DNA from: Streptomyces oryzae
GTDB lineage: Bacteria > Actinomycetota > Actinomycetes > Streptomycetales > Streptomycetaceae
Assembly (NCBI RefSeq): GCF_017676365.1
Contig: NZ_JADKMA010000072.1
Coordinates: 1-32,543 of the forward strand
Reading direction: 5' to 3'
Length of the DNA stretch: 32,543 nucleotides
In this document: positions 1 to 6,975 of the stretch, piece after piece
Layout of the letters: each line of letters opens with the position of its first letter
Position numbering within the stretch: the first letter of the stretch is position 1
Program-made: the position numbers and the translations under genes
Notes under the pieces: model-generated
The model's input: the letters and a program-made list of their open reading frames with translations, nothing else
Told to the model about the DNA's origin: nothing
Databases searched by the model: none

Positions 1-1
1 G

Positions 2-991
2 GGACACGGCGGATCGGGGGCGGCGTATCCGAACCCGGCCGCGCACCGCGACTTCCTCGCCGCCTTCGAACGGCGTACGGGCGTCCGGTTCGTGGAACTG
101 CTCGTCCCGCCGCTGGCCGATACGGCCGCGAACGCCGTACGCCGCCCGGTCACCACCGGCTGGTGCACCGGCGACCCCAACACGCCGCTCTACTACGGAC
201 CCGCGCGGGAGGGCGGCCGCCCGGCCGCGGCCGGCCGGCGCAGCACGCCGCTGCCGCCCGTCCGGCATCTCCCTCTCGACCGGATCACGCTGCGCGTCGC
301 GGAGGGCGCCGAGGGCGGGGAGGGCGCCGAGGGACGCGTTCTGATCGCGGAAGCCGACGGCGTACGGCTGCTGCCTGTGCACCACGCCACCCGTGCTCCC
401 GTCCCGCCTTACGACCGGCTGCTGCGGCTGCTGGCCTCCGCCGGGCATCCGGCCACGACACGGATGGTGCGGCTGGACGGGCTGGCCGGGGCGTTCCCCG
501 GGGCGGCGCGGGTGCCGCGGCTGACGGTGGGCGGGCTGCTGGTCGTCAGCCCCGCGCAGTGGCGGCTGCCACGCGCCGCGCTGTGGCGGGCCACGGATCC
601 TGAGCCCGCCAAGGTGGCGGCCCTCGCCGCGCTGCGGCGGTCGGCCGGGCTGCCCCGGTTCGGCTATCTGCGCACCCGCCCGGGCGCCAAGCCGCTGCCC
701 ATGGACCTCGCGGCGCTGCCCGCGCTGCAGGCGATCGAGCGGCTGAGCCGGCCGGAGCCCGGCGCCGACCTGGTGTTCGAGGAAGCGCTGCCCGCACCGC
801 ACCAGGCGGCCGAACCCTTCGGCGTGGCAGCCCAGTTGCTGCTGCGCCTGCCGCACGACCGTACCCCCGAAGAGCTCGCAGAACGTGCTGCTGCCGCCTG
901 GTGCGGCGCGGCAACCGGCCTCCCCGGCGCCTGTCCGCCGTCCGAAGGCGACGGCGGCGGCATGCCGGGGCGGACACCACACCATCACTGA
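2..991 (+). CDS. LanB-type lantibiotic dehydratase, C-terminal part of the glutamylation domain (5' end outside window)
   Basis: The reading frame is open from the window edge, so the N-terminus is missing and about 329 residues are seen. The visible part resembles the last third of the Lant_dehydr_N family: a segment reading LPLDRITLRV, a beta-rich stretch, a PRLTVGGLLVVSPAQWRLP block, a GLPRFGYLRT block and a final DLAALP...LVFEEALP block. In this family the domain uses glutamyl-tRNA to glutamylate Ser/Thr of a precursor before elimination to Dha/Dhb. The protein ends about 50 residues after the last conserved block, so no SpaB_C-type elimination domain is fused here. It is either encoded separately to the left or absent. 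Residues encoded by 298-336 are a low-complexity Gly/Glu/Ala run. The precursor gene starts 55 bp downstream on the same strand, followed by a LanC gene. This supports a lanthipeptide role rather than a PEARL-type amino-acid ligase, but the missing N-terminus keeps the call moderate. Confidence 0.75.
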   Translation, partial: GHGGSGAAYPNPAAHRDFLAAFERRTGVRFVELLVPPLADTAANAVRRPVTTGWCTGDPNTPLYYGPAREGGRPAAAGRRSTPLPPVRHLPLDRITLRVAEGAEGGEGAEGRVLIAEADGVRLLPVHHATRAPVPPYDRLLRLLASAGHPATTRMVRLDGLAGAFPGAARVPRLTVGGLLVVSPAQWRLPRAALWRATDPEPAKVAALAALRRSAGLPRFGYLRTRPGAKPLPMDLAALPALQAIERLSRPEPGADLVFEEALPAPHQAAEPFGVAAQLLLRLPHDRTPEELAERAAAAWCGAATGLPGACPPSEGDGGGMPGRTPHHH

Positions 992-1040
992 ACCGAACAG
1001 TGAACAGACAGTGCGCCGAACAGCGCACAGAAAGGAGGGG
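986..1040 (+). promoter_or_regulatory. Two inverted repeats and a strong Shine-Dalgarno upstream of the lanthipeptide precursor
   Basis: The 55-bp gap between dehydratase and precursor holds an inverted repeat CACTG-N7-CAGTG (986-1002, overlapping the dehydratase stop) and a perfect 6-bp hairpin GTGCGC-N6-GCGCAC (1011-1028). GAACAG occurs three times. The hairpin ends two bases before the strong ribosome site AAAGGAGGGG (1031-1040), which sits 6 nt from the ATG. A hairpin so close to a strong ribosome site could set the level or stability of the precursor message relative to the enzymes. The repeats are visible; an operator or RNA-structure role is inference. Confidence 0.45.
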
Positions 1041-1046
1041 CTCGCC

Positions 1047-1208
1047 ATGCCTCACACCACCACCCCGATGGCCGATCTCGACCTCGACACCCTCATCGAC
1101 AGCCTCGACGCCCGGGTCACCGAGAGCGAACTGGCGGAGTCCTCGCTGAACGCCGACCACAGCCAGCTCTGCACGGTCATCATCTGCGGCACTGCGGTGA
1201 TCTGCTGA
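1047..1208 (+). CDS. Class I lanthipeptide precursor peptide (LanA-like), 53 aa
   Basis: This short gene encodes a 53-residue peptide. The acidic leader contains DLDLD (residues 10-14), close to the F-N/D-L-D box by which class I leaders are bound by LanB and LanC. The C-terminal end is a hydrophobic Cys/Thr-rich core: Ser39-x2-Cys42, Thr43-x3-Cys47 and Thr49-x3-Cys53, so every cysteine has a dehydratable residue at a usual ring-forming distance on its N-terminal side. The simplest prediction is one lanthionine followed by two methyllanthionines, with the last ring closing on the C-terminal residue. Ser32 and Ser33 lie at the leader/core border. No GG-type protease site is obvious, and the leader end is probably between residues 33 and 38. 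The gene sits between dehydratase and cyclase genes. ATG at 1047 is chosen because of the strong ribosome site at 1031-1040. I do not recognise the core as a known lantibiotic. Confidence 0.85.
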   Translation: MPHTTTPMADLDLDTLIDSLDARVTESELAESSLNADHSQLCTVIICGTAVIC

Positions 1209-1280
1209 CCCGACCCGACCCGACCCGACCCGACCCGATCCGATCCGATCCGACTTGACCCGACCCGACCTGACCTGACC
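1206..1280 (+). repeat. Pentanucleotide tandem repeat directly after the precursor stop codon
   Basis: Starting at the precursor stop codon, about 15 consecutive 5-bp units fit YGAYY (TGACC, CGACC, CGATC, CGACT). The array is interrupted only by C/T transitions. It is not coding on the + strand and lies between the precursor and the terminator-like hairpin at 1321-1349. Such arrays expand and contract by slippage, so copy number probably differs between strains. Any effect on mRNA 3'-end stability is speculative. Confidence 0.85.
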
Positions 1281-1320
1281 TGTACGGCTCCGCGGCCCGC
1301 AGCGGGCCGACGGTTGCCAC

Positions 1321-1349
1321 GAGCCGCCCGGCACCCGGCCGGGCGGCTC
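1321..1349 (+). terminator. Strong hairpin between precursor and cyclase genes (terminator or attenuator)
   Basis: A perfect 11-bp GC-rich stem (left arm 1321-1331, right arm 1339-1349) encloses a 7-nt loop and is followed by a C-rich run rather than a clear U-tract. It sits between the precursor and the LanC gene. In lantibiotic operons a partial terminator at this place commonly makes precursor transcript more abundant than enzyme transcript. The structure is visible; the attenuating role is inferred from position. Confidence 0.7.
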
Positions 1350-1388
1350 CCCCTTCCCGGCCGGCCCGCGACAGACGGAGGTACCCGC

Positions 1389-2819
1389 ATGACCCAGCAC
1401 ACTCTCACCGACGCCGGCATCCGTGCGGTGGCCCTGCGGGTCGCCGTCACCGCGCTCGACCGGTGGACCGACCGCGCCGGACGGGCCGCGGGGCAGCGCC
1501 CGCCCGACAAACCCCTCGGGGCTCTCCCCGAAGCGCCGCCCGAACATCCGGGTGACCCCGGAATCCCGGTACTCGCACGGCAGGTGGCCGCGGCAGGTGG
1601 CCCCGAGGCGGCGGCGGTCGCGGCCCGCGCCTGTGCCGTATGGGCCCGCGCGGCTGGCGGCGGACCCAGCCACCGGGGGCTGTACGACGGCGGGCTCGCC
1701 GGAACGCTGGTGGGGCTGCGGCAGTCGGCCGTACTGCACCCGGCGCTGCATCCGGTCGCCGACCGGCTGCGGGACCGGCTGCTGGACCAGCGCCTGGGTG
1801 GGCAAGTGCCCTACGGTGCCGTCACGTTCGCCGACTACGACCTCGTTCTCGGCCCGTCCGGGGTACTCCTCGCGCTGATCGCGGACCTGGGCCAGGCGCG
1901 GAGTACCCGGGAGAGAGCGGGCGGTGGGAGAGGCAAGCCGGTGACGGCCGTCGGCGACGTGCCCCGCGCGCCTCAGGGCTTCGGGAAGGGACTGACCGGT
2001 CCCCGTGCGAACGGAGGCGGCGGACGCGGCGGAGCCGGACCGGCAGTGTCCGGCCCGGCCGGTTCCGGCCCGGCCGATTCCGGACCGGCAGCGTACGCCG
2101 AGCACCTCGCAGCCCTCTGCGACCGCCCCGAACTCCCCGGGCTGCGCGCCCACTACCCCGGCCATCCGCTGCTGGGCTGGCTGCACGGGCGTATCAACAC
2201 CGGTATGGGGCACGGCGTCGCGGGCGTCACGGCGGCGCTCAGCGCGGCCGTGCGGTGGCTGGGGCCGCGTCGCGAACTGACCGCCGCGCTCGCCCACACC
2301 TGCCGCTGGCTGGAGGCGGAGTCCTTCGAGGACGCACGCGACATCAGGACGTGGAACGGCTGCGGGGCCGACGGAGCACCACGGCTGCCCGGCGCGAACG
2401 CGCGTCAAGCGTGGTGCTACGGCACGCCGGGTGTCTCCTGGGCGCTGTGGGAGGCGGCCGACGTGCTCGCTGACAGCGCTGCGGCGGCCTGGGCGGCGGC
2501 CGCCTTCACCTCGCTGGCCGAAGGCTTCCACGAGGGCTATCACCTCTTCGGGGACCATCCAGGGGACCGGCTCGGTCTGTGCCACGGCGCCGCGGGCGTG
2601 CTGGCGATCGCCGACGCGCTGCACCGGCACGGGCAGCTGCCCGCCGCGACCGAGTTGCGGAGCCGGCTGCTGGACCATCTCGCCGCGCACGAGAACGAGT
2701 TGGCCACCCTCGCCGAACAGCGTTGCGGCCTGCTCAACGGCGCGGGCGGCGCCCTCGCCGCGATGCTCACTGCGACGGGCGGCAACCGCGCGTGGCTCCC
2801 CTGCCTGGGCCTTCGCTGA
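1389..2819 (+). CDS. LanC-type lanthionine cyclase
   Basis: A protein of 476 aa that would catalyse addition of precursor Cys thiols to dehydrated Ser/Thr, forming lanthionine rings. The LanC signature residues are present: GMGHG with the putative catalytic His275, WCYG with zinc ligand Cys343, and LCHG with zinc ligands Cys398 and His399. Repeated GxxG motifs typical of the alpha/alpha toroid (GLYDGGLAGTL, GTPGVSWAL, GAAGVLAIADAL, GLLNGAGG) run through the protein. It is longer than most class I LanC proteins (about 400-430 aa) because of a Gly/Pro/Ser-rich insertion around residues 175-235, which contains three tandem 15-bp repeats. ATG 1389 has a GGAGG site 7 nt upstream. The dispersed repeat hairpin at 2823-2840 follows the stop. 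The cyclase call is firm; a substrate other than the adjacent precursor cannot be excluded. Confidence 0.93.
   Translation: MTQHTLTDAGIRAVALRVAVTALDRWTDRAGRAAGQRPPDKPLGALPEAPPEHPGDPGIPVLARQVAAAGGPEAAAVAARACAVWARAAGGGPSHRGLYDGGLAGTLVGLRQSAVLHPALHPVADRLRDRLLDQRLGGQVPYGAVTFADYDLVLGPSGVLLALIADLGQARSTRERAGGGRGKPVTAVGDVPRAPQGFGKGLTGPRANGGGGRGGAGPAVSGPAGSGPADSGPAAYAEHLAALCDRPELPGLRAHYPGHPLLGWLHGRINTGMGHGVAGVTAALSAAVRWLGPRRELTAALAHTCRWLEAESFEDARDIRTWNGCGADGAPRLPGANARQAWCYGTPGVSWALWEAADVLADSAAAAWAAAAFTSLAEGFHEGYHLFGDHPGDRLGLCHGAAGVLAIADALHRHGQLPAATELRSRLLDHLAAHENELATLAEQRCGLLNGAGGALAAMLTATGGNRAWLPCLGLR
2049..2093 (+). repeat. Three tandem 15-bp repeats inside the LanC gene
   Basis: Three in-frame 15-bp units encode SGPAG, SGPAD and SGPAA within the low-complexity insertion of the cyclase, between the conserved N-terminal part and the GMGHG motif. 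The unit is a multiple of three, so copy-number change would keep the frame and alter only a linker or surface loop. Confidence 0.85.
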
Positions 2820-2820
2820 G

Positions 2821-2880
2821 ACGCGCCCCGTCAGGGGCGCGGGGAACTGCGCGCGCAACCACAAACACACCCGCAGCCTG
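2821..2880 (+). repeat. Dispersed Streptomyces-type intergenic repeat, copy 1 (forward)
   Basis: A 7-bp inverted repeat GCGCCCC-GTCA-GGGGCGC (2823-2840) is followed by GGGGAACTGCGCG, then an A/C-rich tail with CAACCACAAAC and CCCGCAGCC. The same order of blocks recurs at about 4819-4893 (reverse) and 13591-13708 (forward, inside a gene). I know this kind of sequence as a very common element between Streptomyces genes. Here the hairpin immediately follows the LanC stop and may act as a terminator. The remaining 2881-2979 has no gene. Confidence 0.8.
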
Positions 2881-2979
2881 CAACGCACAACAAGAGGCAC
2901 GCCCTCCCCAGCCGCGCTCAAGCGGGCCTCCACAGCCGCACTCTGTGCTGGCACCCGGCGCTTACGGGGAGGCCGGGTG

Positions 2980-4806
2980 GTGGCGACGCTCATAGAAGAC
3001 TACGCACTGATCGGCGACATGCAGACCGCCGCACTGGTCGCGAGGGACGGCTCGGTCGACTGGCTGTGCCTCCCCCGCTTCGACTCCCCCGCGGTCTTCG
3101 CGGGCCTCCTCGGCACCGACGACCACGGCTTCTGGCGGCTGGCCCCGGCCGCCCGCGTACCCACCCGGCAACCCGCGTCCCGGCGCCGCTACCGGGGCGA
3201 CTCACTCATCCTGGAGTCCGAGTGGGACACCCCCGAGGGCACCGTGCGGGTCACCGACTTCATGCCACCGCGCCGCAACGCGGCCCCGTGCCTGGTGCGG
3301 ATCGTGGACGGCGTGCGGGGGCGGGTGCGGATGAGCTCCGCGCTGCGGATGCGGTTCAGCTACGGCCGCGTCGTGCCATGGGTACACCGCACAGCAGGTG
3401 CGCCGGTCCGCACCACAGGTGCGCCGGTCCGCACCGTCGCCGTCGCCGGGCCCGACTCGCTGTGGCTGGACACCGAGGCCGAGACGTACGGCAGCGATCT
3501 GACCACCCACGCCGACTTCACCGTCACCGCGGGCCAACGGGTCACGCTCGCCCTCAGCTGGCAGCCCTCGCACCTGGCCGCGCCGCCCCGGCCGGACGCG
3601 GACGAACTGCTGTGCGGCACCGAGCGGTTCTGGGCGGAGTGGACGGCACAGTGCAGCTACACCGGCCGCTGGCGGGAGGCCGTCGTCCGCTCCCTCATCA
3701 CCCTCAAGGCTCTCACCCACGCGCCCACCGGCGGTATCGTCGCCGCGCCCACCACCTCGCTGCCCGAGGAGCTCGGCGGGGTGCGCAACTGGGACTACCG
3801 CTACACCTGGTTGCGGGACGCGGCCATCACACTCGGCGCACTGCTGCGCACCGGGTACCGAGAGGAGGCCCGGCGCTGGCGGGAGTGGCTGCTGCGGGCC
3901 GTCGCCGGTGACGCGCAGAACCTCCAGATCATGTACGGCGTCGCCGGGGAGCGGGAGCTGGCCGAGTCGGAACTGGCCTGGCTGCCCGGCTACGAGGGCT
4001 CCAGGCCGGTACGTATCGGCAACGGTGCGGCTGATCAGCTCCAACTGGACGTGTACGGCGAGGTCGTCGATGCGCTGTGGCTCGGCCAGACCTCAGGACT
4101 GACGCCCGACGTGCGCGACGACAGCACCCACATCCTCCAGATGAAACTGATGAACTACCTGGAGTCCAACTGGCGCGAGCCCGACGAGGGCATCTGGGAA
4201 GTCCGCGGTCCGCGACGGCACTTCACCCACTCCAAGGTGATGACATGGGTGGCCGCCGACCGTACGGTGCGGCGGCTGTCCCGGCTCGGCCTGGACGGGC
4301 CCGTGGCGCGGTGGCGTGCCCTGCGGGACGAGGTGCACCGCGAGGTGTGCGCCAAGGGGTACGACGCGGACCGCAACACCTTCACCCAGTCCTACGGCTC
4401 GCGGGAACTGGACGCCTCACTGCTGCTGATACCGCAGGTGGGTTTTCTGCCGCCGGACGACCCGCGGGTCGTCGGCACGGTGGAGGCGGTGCAGCGGGAG
4501 CTGTGCGAGGACGGGTTCGTACGCCGCTACCCCGTCGCCGTCGAAGGTGACGGCGCCGGGGACGGGCTCCCCGGCGGGGAGGGTGTCTTTCTCGCGTGCT
4601 CCTTCTGGCTGGCGCACGACCTCGCCCTCATCGGCCGCCCCGCGGAGGGCCGCCGGCTCTTCGAGCGCCTGCTGGCCCTCCGCAACGACCTCGGCCTCCT
4701 CGCGGAGGAGTGGGACACCGCACGCCGGCGCCTGGTCGGCAACTTCCCCCAAGCCTTCAGCCATGTCCCCCTGATCGACGCCGCGTTGCGCCTTCGGCGG
4801 GACTAG
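2980..4806 (+). CDS. Glycoside hydrolase family 15 protein (glucoamylase/trehalase-like)
   Basis: A 608-aa protein with the pattern of bacterial cytoplasmic GH15 enzymes: an N-terminal IEDYALIGDMQTAALV...DGSVDWLCLPRFDSPAVFAGLLG block, a beta-rich N-domain, then an (alpha/alpha)6 barrel with RNWDYRYTWLRDAA (residues ~269-282), GVAGE and EGIWEVRGPRRHFTHSKVMTW. The acidic residues in the last two regions fit the family's general acid and base. Such proteins act on glucosidic bonds, often trehalose or maltodextrins; the substrate is not predictable here. There is no signal peptide. The GTG at 2980 is preferred over 2977 because GGGGAGG lies 7 nt upstream, and the protein then starts as MATLIEDYALIG. 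It lies between the lanthipeptide genes and the lipid operon, flanked by inverted copies of a dispersed repeat. It is probably a primary-metabolism passenger and not a cluster enzyme. Confidence 0.9.
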   Translation: MATLIEDYALIGDMQTAALVARDGSVDWLCLPRFDSPAVFAGLLGTDDHGFWRLAPAARVPTRQPASRRRYRGDSLILESEWDTPEGTVRVTDFMPPRRNAAPCLVRIVDGVRGRVRMSSALRMRFSYGRVVPWVHRTAGAPVRTTGAPVRTVAVAGPDSLWLDTEAETYGSDLTTHADFTVTAGQRVTLALSWQPSHLAAPPRPDADELLCGTERFWAEWTAQCSYTGRWREAVVRSLITLKALTHAPTGGIVAAPTTSLPEELGGVRNWDYRYTWLRDAAITLGALLRTGYREEARRWREWLLRAVAGDAQNLQIMYGVAGERELAESELAWLPGYEGSRPVRIGNGAADQLQLDVYGEVVDALWLGQTSGLTPDVRDDSTHILQMKLMNYLESNWREPDEGIWEVRGPRRHFTHSKVMTWVAADRTVRRLSRLGLDGPVARWRALRDEVHREVCAKGYDADRNTFTQSYGSRELDASLLLIPQVGFLPPDDPRVVGTVEAVQRELCEDGFVRRYPVAVEGDGAGDGLPGGEGVFLACSFWLAHDLALIGRPAEGRRLFERLLALRNDLGLLAEEWDTARRRLVGNFPQAFSHVPLIDAALRLRRD

Positions 4807-4818
4807 CAGTTCCGGGAA

Positions 4819-4893
4819 GGGGGCTGCCCCTTGTCCGCCGTTGCGGACTGCGGCTGGTTTGTGGTTGGTCGCGCAGTTCCCCGCGCCCCTGAA
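4819..4893 (-). repeat. Dispersed intergenic repeat, copy 2 (reverse), with terminator-like hairpin
   Basis: Read on the minus strand this is AGGGGCGCGGGGAACTGCGCGACC followed by CAACCACAAACC and GCCGCAGTCCGCAA blocks, matching copy 1 in opposite orientation. Within it GTCCGC-CGTT-GCGGAC (4833-4848) forms a 6-bp hairpin just after the GH15 stop, and may terminate that gene. Copies 1 and 2 therefore bracket the GH15 gene as inverted repeats. Confidence 0.75.
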
Positions 4894-5013
4894 TGGCTAA
4901 CCCGCGAGCTTCGCGGTGCACTCCCGAGCCGTCCACGAGTGGGCGCACTCACGCTGGGGCCCAAGTCGGCCTACCCCGGGAGGCGTTGTGTTGCGCAAGG
5001 CATTATCAGCAGT

Positions 5014-5121
5014 GTGGAGGGCCCTCTCCACTTACGGTCTGATCTGGGTGACCCCGCACATCGACATGCGGGACCACAAAGGGTCCACGGCGAGTAAAGG
5101 GGGACTCGAGAGGACCGAGTC
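5014..5121 (+). promoter_or_regulatory. Leader region of the lipid operon with three inverted repeats
   Basis: The gap 4807-5136 has no convincing gene. Apart from the repeat copy it holds three inverted repeats: GTGGAG-N6-CTCCAC (5014-5031), CCCGCA-N8-TGCGGG (5053-5072) and GACTCG-N7-CGAGTC (5103-5121). The last lies 15 nt before the first possible start of the acyl-AMP ligase gene. This is the only sizeable non-coding space upstream of the twelve-gene operon, so its promoter and any SARP or response-regulator operator should lie here. I see no confident -10/-35 pair. Confidence 0.4.
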
Positions 5122-5136
5122 AAGCTCTGGCCAGAG

Positions 5137-6975
5137 ATGACCCGTTCGCGGGTCGCCAACGGGGCTATGGGGGCGAAGATGGCTGTGCCCGAAAACTTCT
5201 CGGAACTCGCACTGCGGAGAATCCACGAGCGGCCCGAAGCGACCGCGTACCAGTTCGTCCGGGCGGGCCGGGACGGCGGGCACGGGCTCGAAGCCGACCC
5301 CCTCAGCTACGGCGAGCTGGGCACCCGCTCCCTGCGCCTGGCCGCCTGGCTCCAGGAACGCGGCTGCCACGGGCAGCGGGTGCTGATCCTGCACACCGAC
5401 GGCGCGCAGTTCGTCACCAGCTTCCTCGGCTGTCTGCTCGCCGGAGCCGTGGCCGTTCCCGCCCCGCCGCCCAGCGGCGCCCGGCAGAACGTGGAGCGCG
5501 TCGCGAACATCATCAAGGACGCCTCCGTCAGCTATCTGATGACGGACTCGGCGAACGCCTCCTCCGTCTCCCAACTGCTGGCCACCATCGGCCACTCCGA
5601 TGTCGTCTGCCTGGCCACCGACCGGGCGGCGGCCGCGGACGGCGGACCGGAGTGGCACGAACCCGGGCTGTTCCCGGACGACGTGGCCTACCTGCAGTAC
5701 ACCTCGGGATCGGTCAGCGACCCCAAGGGCGTCATGGTGACGCACCGCAACATGCTCGCCAACCAGGAGGCCATCCGGCAGGGGATGCGTACGACGGCCG
5801 ACTCGGTGGTCGGCGGCTGGCTGCCGTTCCACCACGACATGGGCCTGGCCGGCCATCTGCTGCACCCGTTATGGCTGGGCAGCAGGGGCGTGCTGATGCC
5901 GCCGCTCAGCTTCGTCAAGCGCCCGGCCAACTGGCTGCGCATGGTCGACGACTACGGCATCACCACGGGCGGCGGCCCCAACCTCGGCTACGACCTGTGC
6001 CTGCGCCGCGTCACCGACGAACAGCTGACGGGTCTCGATCTCTCGCGCTGGACGACGGCCGTCAACGGGGCCGAGCCGGTGCGGCCCGAGACGATGGACG
6101 CGTTCGCCGAGCGGTTCGCCTGCACCGGGTTCCGCCGCTCGGCGTTCTACCCCTGCTACGGGCTGGCCGAGTCCACCCTGCTGGTCTCCGGGGGCACGCC
6201 CGGCACCCCGGCGCTGGAGCGCACCGTCGACGTGGGCGACCTGGAGCGCCACTCCCTGTGCGCGGCCCGCGCGGGCAGGCCGGGCCGCACCCTGGCCAGT
6301 TCGGGCATTCCGCGCGGCTGCGAGGTGCGGATCGTCGACCCGGAGTCCCACACGCAGCTGCCGGACGGGCGGGTCGGCGAGGTGTGGGTGCGCGGCGACA
6401 GCGTGGCGCACGGCTACTGGAACCGCCCGCTGGACAACGCGCACGCCTTCCGCGCCAGCACGGCGGACGGCGCCGAGGGGTTTCTGCGCACCGGGGACCT
6501 GGGCGCGCTGGACCACGGGGAGCTGTTCGTCACCGGACGGCTGAAGGACATCATGATCGTCGCCGGGCGGAATCTGTACCCGCAGGACATCGAACGCAGC
6601 GTGCAGCAGGTCAGCGCGCTGTTCGGCTCCGGAGCCGCGTTCTCCGTGGAGTCCGACCGCGACCACGTGGTCGTCGTCCAGGAGGTGCGCACCAGCCGCA
6701 ACTACGACACCCAGCTGGCGTCACTGGCGGCTGACGTGCAGCAGTGTGTGGCCCGGGAGTTCGAGGTCGCGGCCGAGAACGTGCTGCTGGTGCGCCCCGG
6801 CACCGTACGCAGGACCACCAGCGGCAAGCTCCAGCGCCGCGCCATGCGGCAGATGTTCCTCGAGGGGCAGATCCAGCCGCTGCACGAGGTGGTCGCGCCC
6901 GAGGTGCGCAAGCTCGTCGACGCCGGAGCCGACGCCCGCGCGGGCAGCCGCCGCGGCGCCGGGGAGCGAGGGTGA
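5137..6975 (+). CDS. Fatty acyl-AMP ligase (FAAL)
   Basis: This ANL-superfamily protein of 612 aa (598 aa if ATG 5179 is used) should activate a free fatty acid as acyl-AMP and load it onto an acyl carrier protein, probably the one three genes downstream. Visible motifs are the ATP-binding loop YTSGSVSDPKGVMVTH (from about residue 188), WLPFHHDMGLAGHLL, the long PNLGYDLCLRRV and NGAEPVRPETM blocks typical of FAALs rather than acyl-CoA ligases, YPCYGLAEST, and RTGDLGAL...GRLKDIMIV. The C-terminal GKLQR supplies the usual catalytic Lys. Neither possible start (5137, 5167 or 5179) has a strong ribosome site; the conserved part begins just after 5179. Codon 5869-5871 is TTA, a rare Leu codon that depends on the bldA tRNA in Streptomyces. 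The stop overlaps the next gene's GTG start (GTGA). FAAL plus paired acyl-CoA dehydrogenases is known from lipopeptide clusters such as ramoplanin. Confidence 0.92.
   Translation: MTRSRVANGAMGAKMAVPENFSELALRRIHERPEATAYQFVRAGRDGGHGLEADPLSYGELGTRSLRLAAWLQERGCHGQRVLILHTDGAQFVTSFLGCLLAGAVAVPAPPPSGARQNVERVANIIKDASVSYLMTDSANASSVSQLLATIGHSDVVCLATDRAAAADGGPEWHEPGLFPDDVAYLQYTSGSVSDPKGVMVTHRNMLANQEAIRQGMRTTADSVVGGWLPFHHDMGLAGHLLHPLWLGSRGVLMPPLSFVKRPANWLRMVDDYGITTGGGPNLGYDLCLRRVTDEQLTGLDLSRWTTAVNGAEPVRPETMDAFAERFACTGFRRSAFYPCYGLAESTLLVSGGTPGTPALERTVDVGDLERHSLCAARAGRPGRTLASSGIPRGCEVRIVDPESHTQLPDGRVGEVWVRGDSVAHGYWNRPLDNAHAFRASTADGAEGFLRTGDLGALDHGELFVTGRLKDIMIVAGRNLYPQDIERSVQQVSALFGSGAAFSVESDRDHVVVVQEVRTSRNYDTQLASLAADVQQCVAREFEVAAENVLLVRPGTVRRTTSGKLQRRAMRQMFLEGQIQPLHEVVAPEVRKLVDAGADARAGSRRGAGERG

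Noticed and set aside
2..991. PEARL-type peptide aminoacyl-tRNA ligase
   Set aside because: Lack of the elimination domain would fit, but an adjacent LanC gene and a precursor with paired Ser/Thr and Cys favour a lanthipeptide dehydratase. It cannot be excluded without the N-terminus.
1206..1280. CRISPR-like array
   Set aside because: The units are 5 bp without spacers, and no cas genes are seen.
546..2993. Long minus-strand open frame of 815 codons
   Set aside because: It is antisense to the dehydratase, precursor and LanC genes, which have firm motifs. Its product is low-complexity Arg/Gly/Pro sequence typical of a GC-rich shadow frame.
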